From positions 2,766,001 to 2,830,000 of the forward strand of contig NZ_CP015519.1 of the NCBI RefSeq assembly GCF_001887775.1: a DNA stretch of 64,000 bases, given 5' to 3'. This DNA comes from Syntrophotalea acetylenivorans (GTDB lineage Bacteria; Desulfobacterota; Desulfuromonadia; Desulfuromonadales; Syntrophotaleaceae). This document shows, in pieces, positions 34,988-45,030 of this stretch (position 1 is its first letter; each line of letters starts with the position of its first letter). The notes beneath the pieces were generated by a model. That model did no database searches. It was not told the origin of the DNA and saw only the letters and a program-made list of their open reading frames with translations. The position numbers and the translations under genes were made by a program.

Positions 34988-36537
34988 GTGAGCAGGCATT
35001 TAAATGTATTGATCGTCGAGGATAGCGAAGATGATGTGCTGTTGTTGAAGCGGCACTTGCGTCAGGGAGGGTATCTGATTCATTGCGGCTGGGTCGATAC
35101 GGCAGCGGCCTTGAATCAGGCTTTGAGCGAAGAGAGCTGGGATGTGGTTATTTCCGACTATTCGCTCCCTTCTTTTACCGCCATCGATGCGCTATTTATG
35201 CTGCAGAAAAAAGGACTGGATATCCCTTTTATTATCGTTTCCGGTGCCATCGGCGAGGAAATCGCAGTCTCGGCGATGAAAGCGGGTGCCCACGATTATG
35301 TTATGAAGGACAATCTCGCACGGCTGGGGCCTGCCATCGAGCGCGAACTGCGCGAGGCGGCCATGCGCCGCGATCGGTATGAAGCTGAAGAGGCTCTTAA
35401 AGAAAGTGAACGGGAGAATCGTGAGATATCGCGGGAATTCCGTGCCTTGTTGGACAATATCCCCGATTCTCTGACCCTGCTCGATTCGTCAATGCAGGTG
35501 GTCTGGTCTAATCTCAGTACCGCTAAATTGTTGAATTGCAATCCCGACGAATTGGCAAATCACCATTGTGAAAAACTATGGACAGACTGTAGCGCTCGCG
35601 GCGACGATTGTCCGGTGCGTAAAAGTTTTATCAGTTGCCAGGTGGAAAAAGCGGTTATTAAGGCTAATGATGATCGCACCTGGGGGGTGCGGGCGATTCC
35701 GATTTCCAATCGCCACGGCCAGGTTGTTAGCGTCATCAAGATGGCCAGTGATATTACCCGCCAAATTCAGTTGCGAGAAGAAGCCAGCCGGGCCGGTCAG
35801 TTGGCCTCTCTGGGTGAATTGGCTGCCGGGGTGGCCCATGAGATCAACAATCCCATCAACGGCATCATCAATTATGCTCAGATTCTGGCTGATCAATTCA
35901 GTGAAGATGCTGAAAATCAAGAAATCGTGCAGGAAATAATCGATGAGGGGGAGCGAATCGCCAACATCGCGAAGAACCTGCTCGACTTTGCCAAGGCTCG
36001 CCCCGAGTTCAAAAAACCCGTATCGGCAGAAGATATACTGGCGGCATCTCTGGCCCTGACCAAGTCACAACTTAACAGGGATGGCATCAAGTTGATAATC
36101 GATATGAACCCAGGCCTACCCCCGGTACTTGCCCATTTGCAACAGGTTCAGCAGGTAATACTTAATCTAATCAGCAATGCCCGTTATGCTCTGAATCAGA
36201 AATATTCTGCGGCGGATCCGGAAAAGATCTTTCACATCGAATCGGAACTTTGTTCTACCCCTGGGGGGCGTTTGTGCGCTTGTCTTTTCTGGACCAGGGA
36301 ATTGGTATTGCCCCGGAGGTATTGCCCAAGGTTATGGATCCGTTCTATTCCACCAAACCGAGTGGCTCCGGCACCGGCCTCGGCCTGAGTATCAGCCACG
36401 GGATTATCAAGGATCATGGCGGAGAGATCAGGATCTTTAGTGTGCCTGGGCAATATACCCGCGTTGTTCTCGACCTGCCGGTAGCCGATGCTGATTGCCA
36501 AATGGGCCAGCAAGAAGAGGTTGGCGGCAGCAGATGA
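34988..36537 (+). pseudogene. REC-PAS sensor histidine kinase, split by one frameshift
   Basis: Together ~517 residues. Residues 1-120 are a receiver-like domain (NVLIVEDSEDDVLLLKRHLR; phospho-Asp in VVISDYSLP). A PAS domain follows (~150-255), whose Cys-rich stretch CEKLWTDCSARGDDCPV is notable. HisKA: AAGVAHEINNPINGIINYAQ, with the His. The ATPase N box is QQVILNLISNARYALN. The frame breaks at the GGGGGG run 36263-36268; the other frame (from ~36269) supplies LSFLDQGIGIAPEVLPKVMD and GTGLGLSISHGIIKDHGG to 36537. One added G restores it. The GTG at 34988 has AAGGAG. The end overlaps the next kinase gene by ATGA. Confidence 0.85.
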
Positions 36538-38630
36538 GAAGAATCGGTTTTTTTGGTGTTGCGCTACTGTCCTCGTGGAGCCTTTTGCTGGTCTGGACCT
36601 ATCAAGAGGATTCCTCAGAGCTGCTGGCTGCGGGCCTGGGAGGAACGGAACAGATCCGCTTCTACGTGATTCTTTTTTTGGCCTTACAAAGCCTTATAAT
36701 CCTCTTTTTGTTGCCCCATGTGCGTTGGCAGAAGCAGGCTCAGCGAGCACTTCGGAGCAGTGAAGAACGTTTCAAGGCGGCTGCATCGGCTATTAGCGAT
36801 GCCTTGGTAGCCATCAACGATCAGGGACTGGTGGTGCTTTTCAACCCGGCGGCTGAGCGCTTATTCGGCCATAGCAGGCAGCAGATGCTTGGTCAGACCC
36901 TCGATGCTCTGCTGCCGATGAGATACCGGGAGCGACATCGGCAGGCGTTGACGGATTATTTTTCCAGTGGTTCAGGCAGCCGGGTCTTTGGTTCCCCTCT
37001 GGAGCTCCCGGCCCTGTGTGCGGATGGCAGGGAAATCATCGTCGAACTTTCTCTGTCCTTGTTGTCCGAAGGCGATTCCCGCACCGTGCTGGCATCCTTT
37101 CGGGATATTTCACGGCGTAAGGCCGATGAAGAAGCGTTACGGCAAAGTGAGGAGCGCTTTCGGGAGTTGGCCGATCTGCTGCCGCAATCGGTTTTTGAGG
37201 CCGACCAGCAGGGCCGTGTGACCTTTGCCAACCGTATGGCCCTGCAGTTTGCCGGTTGGAGCGATGAGGATCTGGCTCGGCAACCATCGGTTATAGACCT
37301 CCTCGGTCCCGAAGACCGGCAGCGGGCGGCAGCCAATTTTCAACGGGTTCTGGCCGGAGAGCTGTTGTTGAACGAAGAGTACTCTCTGCAGGTCAGTGCT
37401 GAATCGTCTCCTGTGACCGTGGTTGTAGCTGCGGCCCCCATTGTCCGCCAAGAGCAGGTCGTCGGTTTGCGGGGTATTGCGGTCGATGTCACCGAGCGCC
37501 TTGCCGTGGAGCGGATTGCCCGCGAAAACACTGAAAAATTCAAGCGCCTTTATCAGGAATACCAGGCCCTGCTCGACCATATACCCGATGCCATCACCCT
37601 CTACACGCCTGAACTGACCGTGGTTCGCAGCAATCGTGGGGCGGCAAGGTTGCTTGAGCTGCCGGTCACCGAACTGCCGGGCACTCATTGCAGCGCCCTG
37701 TGGGCCGGCTGCTCGGCGGCTGGCGACCACTGTCCCGTTGAGCGTTGCTTTCGTTCCGGCCAGGTGGAACAGGCCTTTACCAAGACCGATGACGGCCGCT
37801 CCTGGCATGTACGGGCTTTTCCAGTCTGTAACAAGGAGGGCGAGCGGATTAATGTTATCTCTCTGGCGAGCGATGTGACCCGCCAGCGGCAACTCGAACA
37901 GGAGGCCAGCCGGGCCAATCATCTGGCCTCGCTGGGCGAACTGGCTGCCGGAGTGGCCCATGAGATCAACAATCCCATCAACGGCATCATCAATTATGCA
38001 CAGATACTGGCCGATGACGGCCAGATCGGTGAAGACAACCGGGAGGTATTGCGCGGTATTACCGAGGAAGGGGAGCGCATTGCCAATATCGTATACAACC
38101 TCCTTTCCTTCGCCCGTGATCGGCAGGAGACGAAGACTCCGGTCAACCTTGGGGAGGTGTTGACCGCGGCCCTGAATCTGACGGAATCACAATTGCGTAA
38201 AGACATGATACTGTTGGATGTCAATGTGGACCCCGGTTTGCCCCTGGTTAATGCACATTTTCAACAATTACAGCAGGTTATGCTTAACCTTATCAGCAAT
38301 GCTCGCTATGCCCTCAATCAGCGTTACCCCGAGGGCCATGTGGGTAAAACTTTTGCTATCCGCTCCGAGTTTGCTCAAGAGGCCGGCGGGGATCGAATCA
38401 GGTTGGTGTTTCACGATGGAGGCACCGGTATTCCGGCCCATCAGTTACCCAAGATCCTGGATCCCTTTTATACGACCAAGCCGAGTGGGGCCGGTACCGG
38501 ACTTGGTCTGAGTATCAGCCACGGCATTATAGAAGACCATGGTGGTCGCCTTGACATCGAGAGTGCCGAGAACCGCTTTACCAAGGTCACCATCGAACTG
38601 CCCACTGCCAAAGGAAGTGATTTGTTATGA
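36534..38630 (+). CDS. Membrane-bound PAS sensor histidine kinase
   Basis: A 698-residue kinase. Two N-terminal membrane helices (IGFFGVALLSSWSLLLVWTY; FYVILFLALQSLIILFLLP), then three PAS domains (~80-200, 205-325, 335-450), the last with CSALWAGCSAAGDHCPVERC, parallel to the upstream kinase. HisKA: GELAAGVAHEINNPINGII; HATPase: LQQVMLNLISNARYALNQRY and GTGLGLSISHGIIEDHGG. ATG at 36534 overlaps the previous gene and its stop overlaps the response regulator gene (ATGA), so three signalling proteins are translationally coupled. The ligand is unknown. Confidence 0.93.
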   Translation: MRRIGFFGVALLSSWSLLLVWTYQEDSSELLAAGLGGTEQIRFYVILFLALQSLIILFLLPHVRWQKQAQRALRSSEERFKAAASAISDALVAINDQGLVVLFNPAAERLFGHSRQQMLGQTLDALLPMRYRERHRQALTDYFSSGSGSRVFGSPLELPALCADGREIIVELSLSLLSEGDSRTVLASFRDISRRKADEEALRQSEERFRELADLLPQSVFEADQQGRVTFANRMALQFAGWSDEDLARQPSVIDLLGPEDRQRAAANFQRVLAGELLLNEEYSLQVSAESSPVTVVVAAAPIVRQEQVVGLRGIAVDVTERLAVERIARENTEKFKRLYQEYQALLDHIPDAITLYTPELTVVRSNRGAARLLELPVTELPGTHCSALWAGCSAAGDHCPVERCFRSGQVEQAFTKTDDGRSWHVRAFPVCNKEGERINVISLASDVTRQRQLEQEASRANHLASLGELAAGVAHEINNPINGIINYAQILADDGQIGEDNREVLRGITEEGERIANIVYNLLSFARDRQETKTPVNLGEVLTAALNLTESQLRKDMILLDVNVDPGLPLVNAHFQQLQQVMLNLISNARYALNQRYPEGHVGKTFAIRSEFAQEAGGDRIRLVFHDGGTGIPAHQLPKILDPFYTTKPSGAGTGLGLSISHGIIEDHGGRLDIESAENRFTKVTIELPTAKGSDLL

Positions 38631-40324
38631 AGCCCAAGATATTGGTCATCGACGATGAAAAAAGTCTGCGGTTCACTTTTCAACGATTCCTCTCGGATGA
38701 AGGTTATGAAGTGGATACGGCCGCTGATTACCAAGAGGCTTTGCTGCGTATCGGACAGGAATGTTACGACGTGGTGTTCAGCGATATTTTGTTGGGAGAC
38801 AAGACCGGCATCGATGTGTTGCGGGCCATCAAGGAGCAGATTCCTTTGTGCCCGGTGATCATGGTAACCGGCTATCCCAATATCGAGACCGCTTCCGAGG
38901 CGCTGCGCCTTGGCGCTTTCGATTATATTTCCAAGCCGGTGGTCAAGAAAGACCTCTTGCAGGTAGCCCGGGCCGCCATCAAATACCGTCATGTCGCCGA
39001 GGAGAACGAACGCAATCGCATTAATCTTGAAGCGGTCTTTTCCAGTGTGGGCGATGGCCTGATTATTGTCGATCAACAGGGGGAGCTTCAGCGGGCCAAC
39101 GAGGCGGCCCAACGAATATTTCAACTGGATGAAGAAGTGCTTGGGCAACCCTACAGAGAGGCTTTGAGCAACTGTTCCGTTCGCAGTTGCGACCTGTTGC
39201 AGAGCACCCTGGAGACGGGCCGGCAGGGACAGCTCGAACGTATCGAATGTGATCACTCGCCAAACAGCCGCCAAGTGTTGACCCTGCTAACCTCGCCCTT
39301 GGTTAACGCTGTCGGCGAAGCCATCGGGGCGGTATTGGTGACCCGGGATGAAACTCGTATAGACAAACTGGAGCGTTCCCTGCGCAAACGCCATAATTTT
39401 CATAAAATGGTCGGGGCCAGCAATAAAATGCAGGAGCTCTATTGTCTACTCGACGATTTGGCCGATGTACCTTCGACCGTATTGATCACCGGCGAGAGCG
39501 GTACCGGAAAAGAGTTGGTTGCGGAGGCGCTGCACAAGTCCGGGGTACGGCACAACAAGCCGCTGGTCAAAGTCAACTGCGCGGCTCTTTCCGATACCTT
39601 GCTCGAAAGTGAACTGTTCGGCCACGTGCGTGGCTCCTTTACCGGGGCGGTCAAGGATCGTATCGGCCGTTTTCAAAAGGCCGAAGGGGGGACCATCTTT
39701 CTCGATGAGATAGGCGATATCTCTCATAAGGTTCAACTGCGTTTATTGCGGGTGTTGCAAGAGCGGGAAATTGAACGCATTGGCGAATCGATGCCGACCA
39801 AAGTCGATATTCGTATTGTGGCGGCGACGAATCGCAACCTGGCCGAAATGGTTCGACAGGGCTCCTTTCGCGAAGATCTCTATTATCGGCTGAAAGTGAT
39901 TACCATCCCGTTGCCGCCTTTGCGTGAGCGAAAAGACGATATCCCTTTGTTGGTAGAACATATGATCGATAAGTTGAATGGCACCATGGGCAAGGAGGTC
40001 ACCGGGATTTCCCAGGAAGTGGCGGAATTTTTTCAGGAATACAATTGGCCGGGTAATATTCGTGAGTTGGAACATGTCATGGAGTATGCCTTTGTTCGTT
40101 GTCGGCAGCCAGTGGTTGCCCTCGGGCATTTGCCGGAAGATCTGCTGGCGACCAAAGACCAGAATTCAGACGCTTCGCCTCAGGTTGTCGAAGAAGACGA
40201 AGTACAATCGATCTGCAAGGCGCTGGAAAAGACCGCTTGGAATAAAGCTAAGGCCGCGCGATTATTGGGGATAGACCGTAAAACTCTTTATCGCAAGCTC
40301 GCCAAGTATGAGATCGATGCCTAA
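38627..40324 (+). CDS. Sigma-54-dependent NtrC-family response regulator
   Basis: 565 residues. Receiver domain ([20 protein letters not shown]; phospho-Asp in [13 protein letters not shown] near residue 53), an unusual internal PAS domain (~130-245), AAA+ domain (Walker [16 protein letters not shown], sigma-54 contact loop [14 protein letters not shown], Walker [12 protein letters not shown]) and a C-terminal Fis-type HTH ([20 protein letters not shown]). The loop reads GSFTGA, a tolerated variant of GAFTGA. Co-translated with the two kinases; the likely target of both. Probably activates the sigma-54-type promoters at 34914 and 40677. Confidence 0.95.
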   Translation: MKPKILVIDDEKSLRFTFQRFLSDEGYEVDTAADYQEALLRIGQECYDVVFSDILLGDKTGIDVLRAIKEQIPLCPVIMVTGYPNIETASEALRLGAFDYISKPVVKKDLLQVARAAIKYRHVAEENERNRINLEAVFSSVGDGLIIVDQQGELQRANEAAQRIFQLDEEVLGQPYREALSNCSVRSCDLLQSTLETGRQGQLERIECDHSPNSRQVLTLLTSPLVNAVGEAIGAVLVTRDETRIDKLERSLRKRHNFHKMVGASNKMQELYCLLDDLADVPSTVLITGESGTGKELVAEALHKSGVRHNKPLVKVNCAALSDTLLESELFGHVRGSFTGAVKDRIGRFQKAEGGTIFLDEIGDISHKVQLRLLRVLQEREIERIGESMPTKVDIRIVAATNRNLAEMVRQGSFREDLYYRLKVITIPLPPLRERKDDIPLLVEHMIDKLNGTMGKEVTGISQEVAEFFQEYNWPGNIRELEHVMEYAFVRCRQPVVALGHLPEDLLATKDQNSDASPQVVEEDEVQSICKALEKTAWNKAKAARLLGIDRKTLYRKLAKYEIDA

Positions 40325-40449
40325 CCCGATACCGCAAAGGACCCTGCGAGCTCGGCGATAACCTGTGCAGAGGCATTTGAGTTTTAGCTACCAAGTAAGG
40401 TAGATAGTTTTTTCTTTTCGCGGAAAAACAGCCCTTGTTTTAAAATTCG

Positions 40450-40508
40450 AAGTGTGGCGTGCCCCATAAGTGTGGACCTTCCGCAGTGTGGCACGCCACA
40501 CTTTTTTT
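40450..40508 (+). terminator. Large hairpin with T run after the response regulator gene
   Basis: A 14-bp stem AAGTGTGGCGTGCC (40450-40463) with GGCACGCCACACTT (40490-40503), then a T run to 40508. The 26-nt loop holds a further small stem. It ends the kinase-regulator operon, 125 bp past its stop. Confidence 0.7.
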
Positions 40509-40676
40509 GTTTGTAAGCGATTCTCATAATGGCCGGGAAAGTCGGCCAGTGGTTGGTCCCATACCGGAAATGGTTTTTCAGTGGAAGGCTCAAAATGTTG
40601 AAAACATTGCATAATTTCGATTTAAAAAATTTTATTGAGTGTAATTTTTTGTTTTCGGGGTAGTACCTTGTTCCTT

Positions 40677-40691
40677 TGGTACAGCTTTTGC
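40677..40691 (+). promoter_or_regulatory. Sigma-54-type promoter of the chemotaxis unit
   Basis: TGGTAC-N5-TTGC (40677-40691) against the consensus TGGCAC-N5-TTGCW: one mismatch in the first block. It lies 65 bp before the small Cys-rich gene and 350 bp after a gene for a sigma-54 activator. The upstream A/T-rich tract could aid bending. Confidence 0.5.
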
Positions 40692-40755
40692 CATATCAGG
40701 TGGACACTGGTTAACAAAGCGTACTTTCTCTGGATCGCTAAAAGGGATTTATCGG

Positions 40756-40956
40756 ATGTGTGTGGAAATGACTCCTGCGGACATAAATTCAACAAAAGTT
40801 AAAGTATGTCCGCTGGTAAACAATCCCCGGCGTGATTGCTATTGCCTGGACATGACCAGTCGCAACATCGAAAAGGTGGTGCGGTATTGCAGTGGCGATT
40901 ATGAACAGTGCGCAATCTATATCAAAAGCCGTAAACCACGGCCCCATATCGAATAG
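40756..40956 (+). CDS. Small cysteine-rich hypothetical protein
   Basis: 66 residues with six cysteines in a short space: after an N-terminal Cys, the core runs CPLVNNPRRDCYCLDMTS, then VVRYCSGDYEQCAIY. The CX10CYC and CX6C spacing could hold a metal or disulfides. No signal peptide, so it is probably cytoplasmic. ATG at 40756 follows AAGGGA by 8. It is 8 bp upstream of cheW and so part of a chemotaxis unit. I do not recognise a characterised family. Confidence 0.7.
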   Translation: MCVEMTPADINSTKVKVCPLVNNPRRDCYCLDMTSRNIEKVVRYCSGDYEQCAIYIKSRKPRPHIE

Positions 40957-40964
40957 GAGGCGAA

Positions 40965-41450
40965 ATGGCCGAAGTGATGGAAAAGGATCCGCTGGAGTTG
41001 GATGATGCCGGGTACGAAACGGAAGATACTCAGAAAGATAAATTCTTAACCTTCTTTCTGGCAAATGAGGATTACGGAATCGCAATCCAGCATGTGATCG
41101 AAATCATCGGTATCCAAAAGATTACCGAGGTTCCGGACATGCCCACTTTCGTCAAAGGGGTCATAAACCTGCGCGGTAAGGTGATACCGGTAATGGATGT
41201 GCGGGCACGGTTTGGCCTTCCCGGTCAGGAGTACGATGAGCGTACCTGTATTATCGTTGTCAACGTCGACGATCAGTCGACCGGGTTGATCGTCGATCGG
41301 GTCTGTGAGGTCGCCGACATCCCTTCCGAAAATGTCGAACCGGCACCCGGCAGCGGCAAAGGGCAGGTCGACAGCTACATCATGGGCCTCGGCAAGGTTG
41401 GAGATCGAGTGAAAATTCTTCTCGATGCGCGGCGACTGCTGGCGATCTGA
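40965..41450 (+). CDS. cheW: Chemotaxis coupling protein CheW
   Basis: 161 residues. The CheW SH3-like fold is clear: FLTFFLANEDYGIAIQHVIE, VPDMPTFVKGVINLRGKVIP, VMDVRARFGLP and GLIVDRVCEVADIPSENVEP. CheW bridges chemoreceptors and the CheA kinase. An acidic ~25-residue extension precedes the domain. The ribosome site AGGAGG is 5-6 bases before the ATG at 40965. Followed directly by a chemoreceptor gene; cheA is not in the window, so these must plug into an array encoded elsewhere. Confidence 0.94.
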   Translation: MAEVMEKDPLELDDAGYETEDTQKDKFLTFFLANEDYGIAIQHVIEIIGIQKITEVPDMPTFVKGVINLRGKVIPVMDVRARFGLPGQEYDERTCIIVVNVDDQSTGLIVDRVCEVADIPSENVEPAPGSGKGQVDSYIMGLGKVGDRVKILLDARRLLAI

Positions 41451-41508
41451 TCTCGTCTTCAAAGTTTAGTTTCTCTGTTTAACAACCAATTTTCAATAAG
41501 GAAGCGAC

Positions 41509-43857
41509 ATGAAGCTCAAATCGATTCAGTTAAAGATTACCCTCATCGCCGGGGCCTGCCTGCTGATTACCGCCGGCGCCCTGGTGGCTTACAGCCTGAT
41601 TTCGGCACACAACACTCAGCAGATGACTATCGAGCGGGTCTCCGCTGTGCAGCAGAAGAGTGCTCTCGATCAGTTGAAAAACCTGGCGGGTGAGCAAGCG
41701 GGAAAGGTTCAGGCCAAGTTCGACATCGCCCTTGATGCCGCCCGTACCATGGCTCATACCTTTGAGGTGGGCAAAAAGCCGGGTCCTAACGGCAAGCCGG
41801 TGCTGCAGATCGGCCGCGATCAGCTCAACGCCATTTTGCTCAACGTACTGGAAAAAAATCCTGAATTCAACGGTACCTACTCCTGTTGGGAGCCTAATGC
41901 TCTCGACGGTCGCGATAGTGAGTTCGCCACCGGCAAGGACGGCAACAACTCGGTGACCGGGCGATTCACTCCTTACTGGAATCGTGATTCCAACGGCAAT
42001 ATCGCCGTACAGCCCCTGGTGGAATACGACACTTACGATAAACACCCCAACGGCGTTCTGAAGGGCGGCTGGTATATCACCCCCCGGGAAAAAAATATTG
42101 AAAGCGTGCTTGATCCCTTCCCTTATATTGTTCAGGGTAAAAAGGTGTGGTTGACCACCCTCTCAGTGCCGGTAATGGTTAACGGCAAGTTTCATGGCGT
42201 GGCCGGAACCGACTACGACCTGACCTTCGTCCAGCAGCTCAGTGAAAAGGTCGACAAGGATCTGATGAACGGTCAGGGCGAGGTGGCGATCATCAGTTAC
42301 GACGGCCTGATCGTGGCTCACAGCGAAAAGCCGGAACTCATTGGTCAGCACTTCAAGGCCGCTTTGGCCGATGGTTGGGAGTCCGCTCTCAAAACGGTAC
42401 AGGCCGGGGACTCCATGGCCAGCATGGATGAAGCCAGTGGCATGGCCACGGCCCTGGGCGCTATTGAGCTCGGCCGCACCGGCCGGCCCTGGTCGGTTAT
42501 GATCCGCATTGCCGAAGATGTTATCCTGGCCGAAGCCCTTGCTCTTGATGCGGCTCTGGAAGAGCGTAGCGATAGCGCCGCGATGTGGCAGACTTCCGTC
42601 GGCATAGTCGTGACCTTGATCGCCCTGGCTCTGATCTGGCTGGCCGCCCGCAGTATCGCTCGTCCGATTCGGGAAGCCGCAACCCTGGCTGATACCATCG
42701 GTGCCGGTGATCTTTCTCAACGCCTGCAGGTTCAAAGCGCTGATGAAGTTGGCCAGTTGAGTACCGCCCTTAACGCCATGGCCGACGGCCTGGAGCAGAA
42801 GGCGCAGATTGCAGAAAAGGTTGCCAACGGCGATCTGACCACGGAAGTCGAATTGGCCTCGGATAAAGACGTGCTCGGCAGGGCCCTGCACAAGATGGTC
42901 GATCGCCTCAACGATCTGCTCGGCCAGGTGCAGACAGCCAGCCACCAGATCAGCACCGGTTCGACACAGGTTTCCGACGCGTCTCAGACCCTGTCTCAGG
43001 GCGCGACCCAATCTGCCGCCTCACTGGAAGAGATTACCGCTTCCATGACCGAGATGGCGTCCCAGACCAAGCTCAATGCCGAAAATGCCGACCAGGCAAA
43101 CTCCCTCTCCAAAGGGGCGCAAAGCGCCGCTAACAACGGCAGTGAGTTGATGTCCGACCTGGTCGATGCCATGAGTGATATTAATCGCTCCGGCGAGGAT
43201 ATTTCCAAGATCATCAAGGTTATCGACGAGATTGCCTTCCAGACCAACCTGCTGGCCCTGAACGCCGCGGTCGAAGCGGCCCGTGCCGGGCAGCATGGCA
43301 AAGGCTTTGCCGTGGTTGCCGAAGAAGTGCGTAATCTGGCCGGCCGCAGCGCCAAGGCCGCCAAGGAAACCGCTGAGCTGATCGAGAATTCAACAGCAAA
43401 AACCCGTCATGGCAACGATATCGTCGAAAAGACCGAAGCGGCTCTTAAAGAAATTGTTGGCGGCACCACCAAGGTTTCCGATCTGGTGGCGGAAATCGCC
43501 GCGGCCAGCAACGAGCAGTCCGAGGGGATTAGCCAGGTCAATAGCGGGCTGGGTCAGATAGACTCGGTCACCCAGCAGAATACTGCCAACGCCGAAGAAA
43601 GCGCTGCCGCATCCGAAGAACTGGCCAGCCAGTCGGCCCAGCTGCAGAATATGCTCAGCCAGTTTAAGCTCAAAGGCGGTGTACGCATGGCCAGTGCGGC
43701 TATTCCTCAGCCGGTAGCAGCTCCGAAGCGGACCGCTCCAGCCTTGGGATATGAAGGCAATGCGGCGACCTTTGCCCAGGCTGCTCCGGCGCCGACCGCC
43801 GATAACGATCCGAGCCAGGTGATTGCTCTGGATGACAAGGAGTTCGGCAAGTACTGA
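41509..43857 (+). CDS. mcp: Methyl-accepting chemotaxis protein with Cache sensor
   Basis: 782 residues. Membrane helix 1 at ~10-30 ([20 protein letters not shown]), periplasmic dCache-type sensor ~40-340 ([40 protein letters not shown]), helix 2 at ~365-385, HAMP domain ~385-440, and the signalling helices with the tip [20 protein letters not shown]. The dCache motifs of Tyr/Trp and Asp residues suggest a small-molecule ligand such as an amino or organic acid; not determined. No C-terminal methylation pentapeptide: it ends DDKEFGKY. Same unit as cheW. Confidence 0.94.
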   Translation: MKLKSIQLKITLIAGACLLITAGALVAYSLISAHNTQQMTIERVSAVQQKSALDQLKNLAGEQAGKVQAKFDIALDAARTMAHTFEVGKKPGPNGKPVLQIGRDQLNAILLNVLEKNPEFNGTYSCWEPNALDGRDSEFATGKDGNNSVTGRFTPYWNRDSNGNIAVQPLVEYDTYDKHPNGVLKGGWYITPREKNIESVLDPFPYIVQGKKVWLTTLSVPVMVNGKFHGVAGTDYDLTFVQQLSEKVDKDLMNGQGEVAIISYDGLIVAHSEKPELIGQHFKAALADGWESALKTVQAGDSMASMDEASGMATALGAIELGRTGRPWSVMIRIAEDVILAEALALDAALEERSDSAAMWQTSVGIVVTLIALALIWLAARSIARPIREAATLADTIGAGDLSQRLQVQSADEVGQLSTALNAMADGLEQKAQIAEKVANGDLTTEVELASDKDVLGRALHKMVDRLNDLLGQVQTASHQISTGSTQVSDASQTLSQGATQSAASLEEITASMTEMASQTKLNAENADQANSLSKGAQSAANNGSELMSDLVDAMSDINRSGEDISKIIKVIDEIAFQTNLLALNAAVEAARAGQHGKGFAVVAEEVRNLAGRSAKAAKETAELIENSTAKTRHGNDIVEKTEAALKEIVGGTTKVSDLVAEIAAASNEQSEGISQVNSGLGQIDSVTQQNTANAEESAAASEELASQSAQLQNMLSQFKLKGGVRMASAAIPQPVAAPKRTAPALGYEGNAATFAQAAPAPTADNDPSQVIALDDKEFGKY

Positions 43858-43888
43858 TCGCTGAATCGTAAATAGCAGTAGAAAAACG

Positions 43889-43926
43889 ACGGGCGGCAAA
43901 GGAACTTCCTTTGCCGCCCGTTTCGT
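43889..43926. terminator. Terminator between the chemoreceptor and trmO (convergent)
   Basis: Perfect 14-bp stem ACGGGCGGCAAAGG (43889-43902) with its complement (43908-43921), loop AACTT, followed by TTCGT; A residues on the left allow use from the minus strand too. Confidence 0.8.
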
Positions 43927-43982
43927 ATTTATGGTAGGGGCGAGGGACGTTAGAGACGCTTTACTGCAGGCAGGCTTGGTCT

Positions 43983-44696
43983 TTAGCGGTCGCTGCGGTG
44001 GAGTTCGGTCACGGTGATGCTATCGCCATCCTGTTCCCAGCGAAGATCAAAATCAAACAATTTCATACCGAAACTGTTCTTTTGCGGACGTTGCTGATAG
44101 TAGGCGGGGCGTGGGTCGTTGCGCAGGGTTTCGACGATCAATTGACGCAGGTCGGGATAGTCGCCTTGTTCCAGAGTCAGGCAGGTTTGTTCCGGTTCCG
44201 GCAGAAAGTTGACGGTTAGATGTCCCTTTGGGGCTTCGGCGGCAAAACCACCCTTGGCTGTGGCGATGGCGTCGGCATAGGGCAGATAAGGTTTGATGTC
44301 GATAATCGGCGTGCCGTCGAGCAGGTCGACCCCCTTGAGGTGCAAAATAATCTTGCCCGACTGCTGTTCAATGCGTTCCAACTCAACGGCGGAGAGACCG
44401 ATAGGGTTGGGTCGAAAGGGGGAGCGGGTGGCAAAAACGCCGAGGCGGGTATTGCCGCCCAGGCGCGGCGGACGAACCGTCGCTTTCCAGCTCTGGCGAT
44501 CATTGCCATGGAAGAGAAACAGCAGCCAGAGGTGAGAAAAGCCTTCCAGGCCGGTAAAGGCTTCGGCCTGGTTATAGGGCGGCAACAGTTCCAGGGTGGC
44601 GGTTGCCGCCGGAACCAGGCCGGCCTGGCGGGGGATGCCGAATTTCTCCTTGAAGCAGGAGCGGATGATGCCGATCGTTTCAAAATGAATATCCAT
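43983..44696 (-). CDS. trmO: tRNA (N6-threonylcarbamoyladenosine-37) methyltransferase TrmO
   Basis: 237 residues. The TrmO (YaeB/TsaA) N-terminal beta-barrel: FETIGIIRSCFKEKFGIPRQ, GFSHLWLLFLFHGN, GVFATRSPFRPNPIGLSAVE and LDGTPIIDIKPYLPYAD. TrmO adds a methyl group to t6A37 of certain threonine tRNAs using SAM. The C-terminal ~75 residues form the YaeB-like cap. A copy of the dispersed repeat lies just upstream (44731-44856). Confidence 0.92.
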   Translation of the reverse strand: MDIHFETIGIIRSCFKEKFGIPRQAGLVPAATATLELLPPYNQAEAFTGLEGFSHLWLLFLFHGNDRQSWKATVRPPRLGGNTRLGVFATRSPFRPNPIGLSAVELERIEQQSGKIILHLKGVDLLDGTPIIDIKPYLPYADAIATAKGGFAAEAPKGHLTVNFLPEPEQTCLTLEQGDYPDLRQLIVETLRNDPRPAYYQQRPQKNSFGMKLFDFDLRWEQDGDSITVTELHRSDR

Positions 44697-44730
44697 GGCT
44701 GTTGTTTAGCTCTTTCGCAAAAACTTAAAG

Positions 44731-44856
44731 GATGGCTGAGCAAAAATTTCGTTCGACAAGGCTTGGTGTTATATCAGGGGGGAAAGCATACGTCGAGTAT
44801 GTCGAGGTCCTGATGAAACGCCTAACGCCAAAGGGCGGACCTTTTACAATGCCATC
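44731..44856. repeat. Dispersed imperfect-palindrome repeat, copy C
   Basis: Inverted relative to copies A and B. Starts GATGGCTGAGCAAAAATTTC and ends GCCATC; the ends are inverted repeats of each other. CATACGTCGAGTATGTCGAGG and CCTGATGAAACGCC match the reverse complement of copy A closely. It lies between the divergently transcribed trmO and MEDS-kinase genes. Confidence 0.8.
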
Positions 44857-45030
44857 TTGTTTAGCATGATTTTTGTTGCAATACCAGAGACGCCTTTCGG
44901 GGCAGAAACAGGGTCGAACGCAGAAACTAATTCGCGGTGCCGAATGCTTATGCTAGTATAGTAATTGCTAATCTTGGTGTTTTGGGAACCGAAAGTGCTC
45001 GACTTGGCAACTATTGTCCGGAGACATTGT

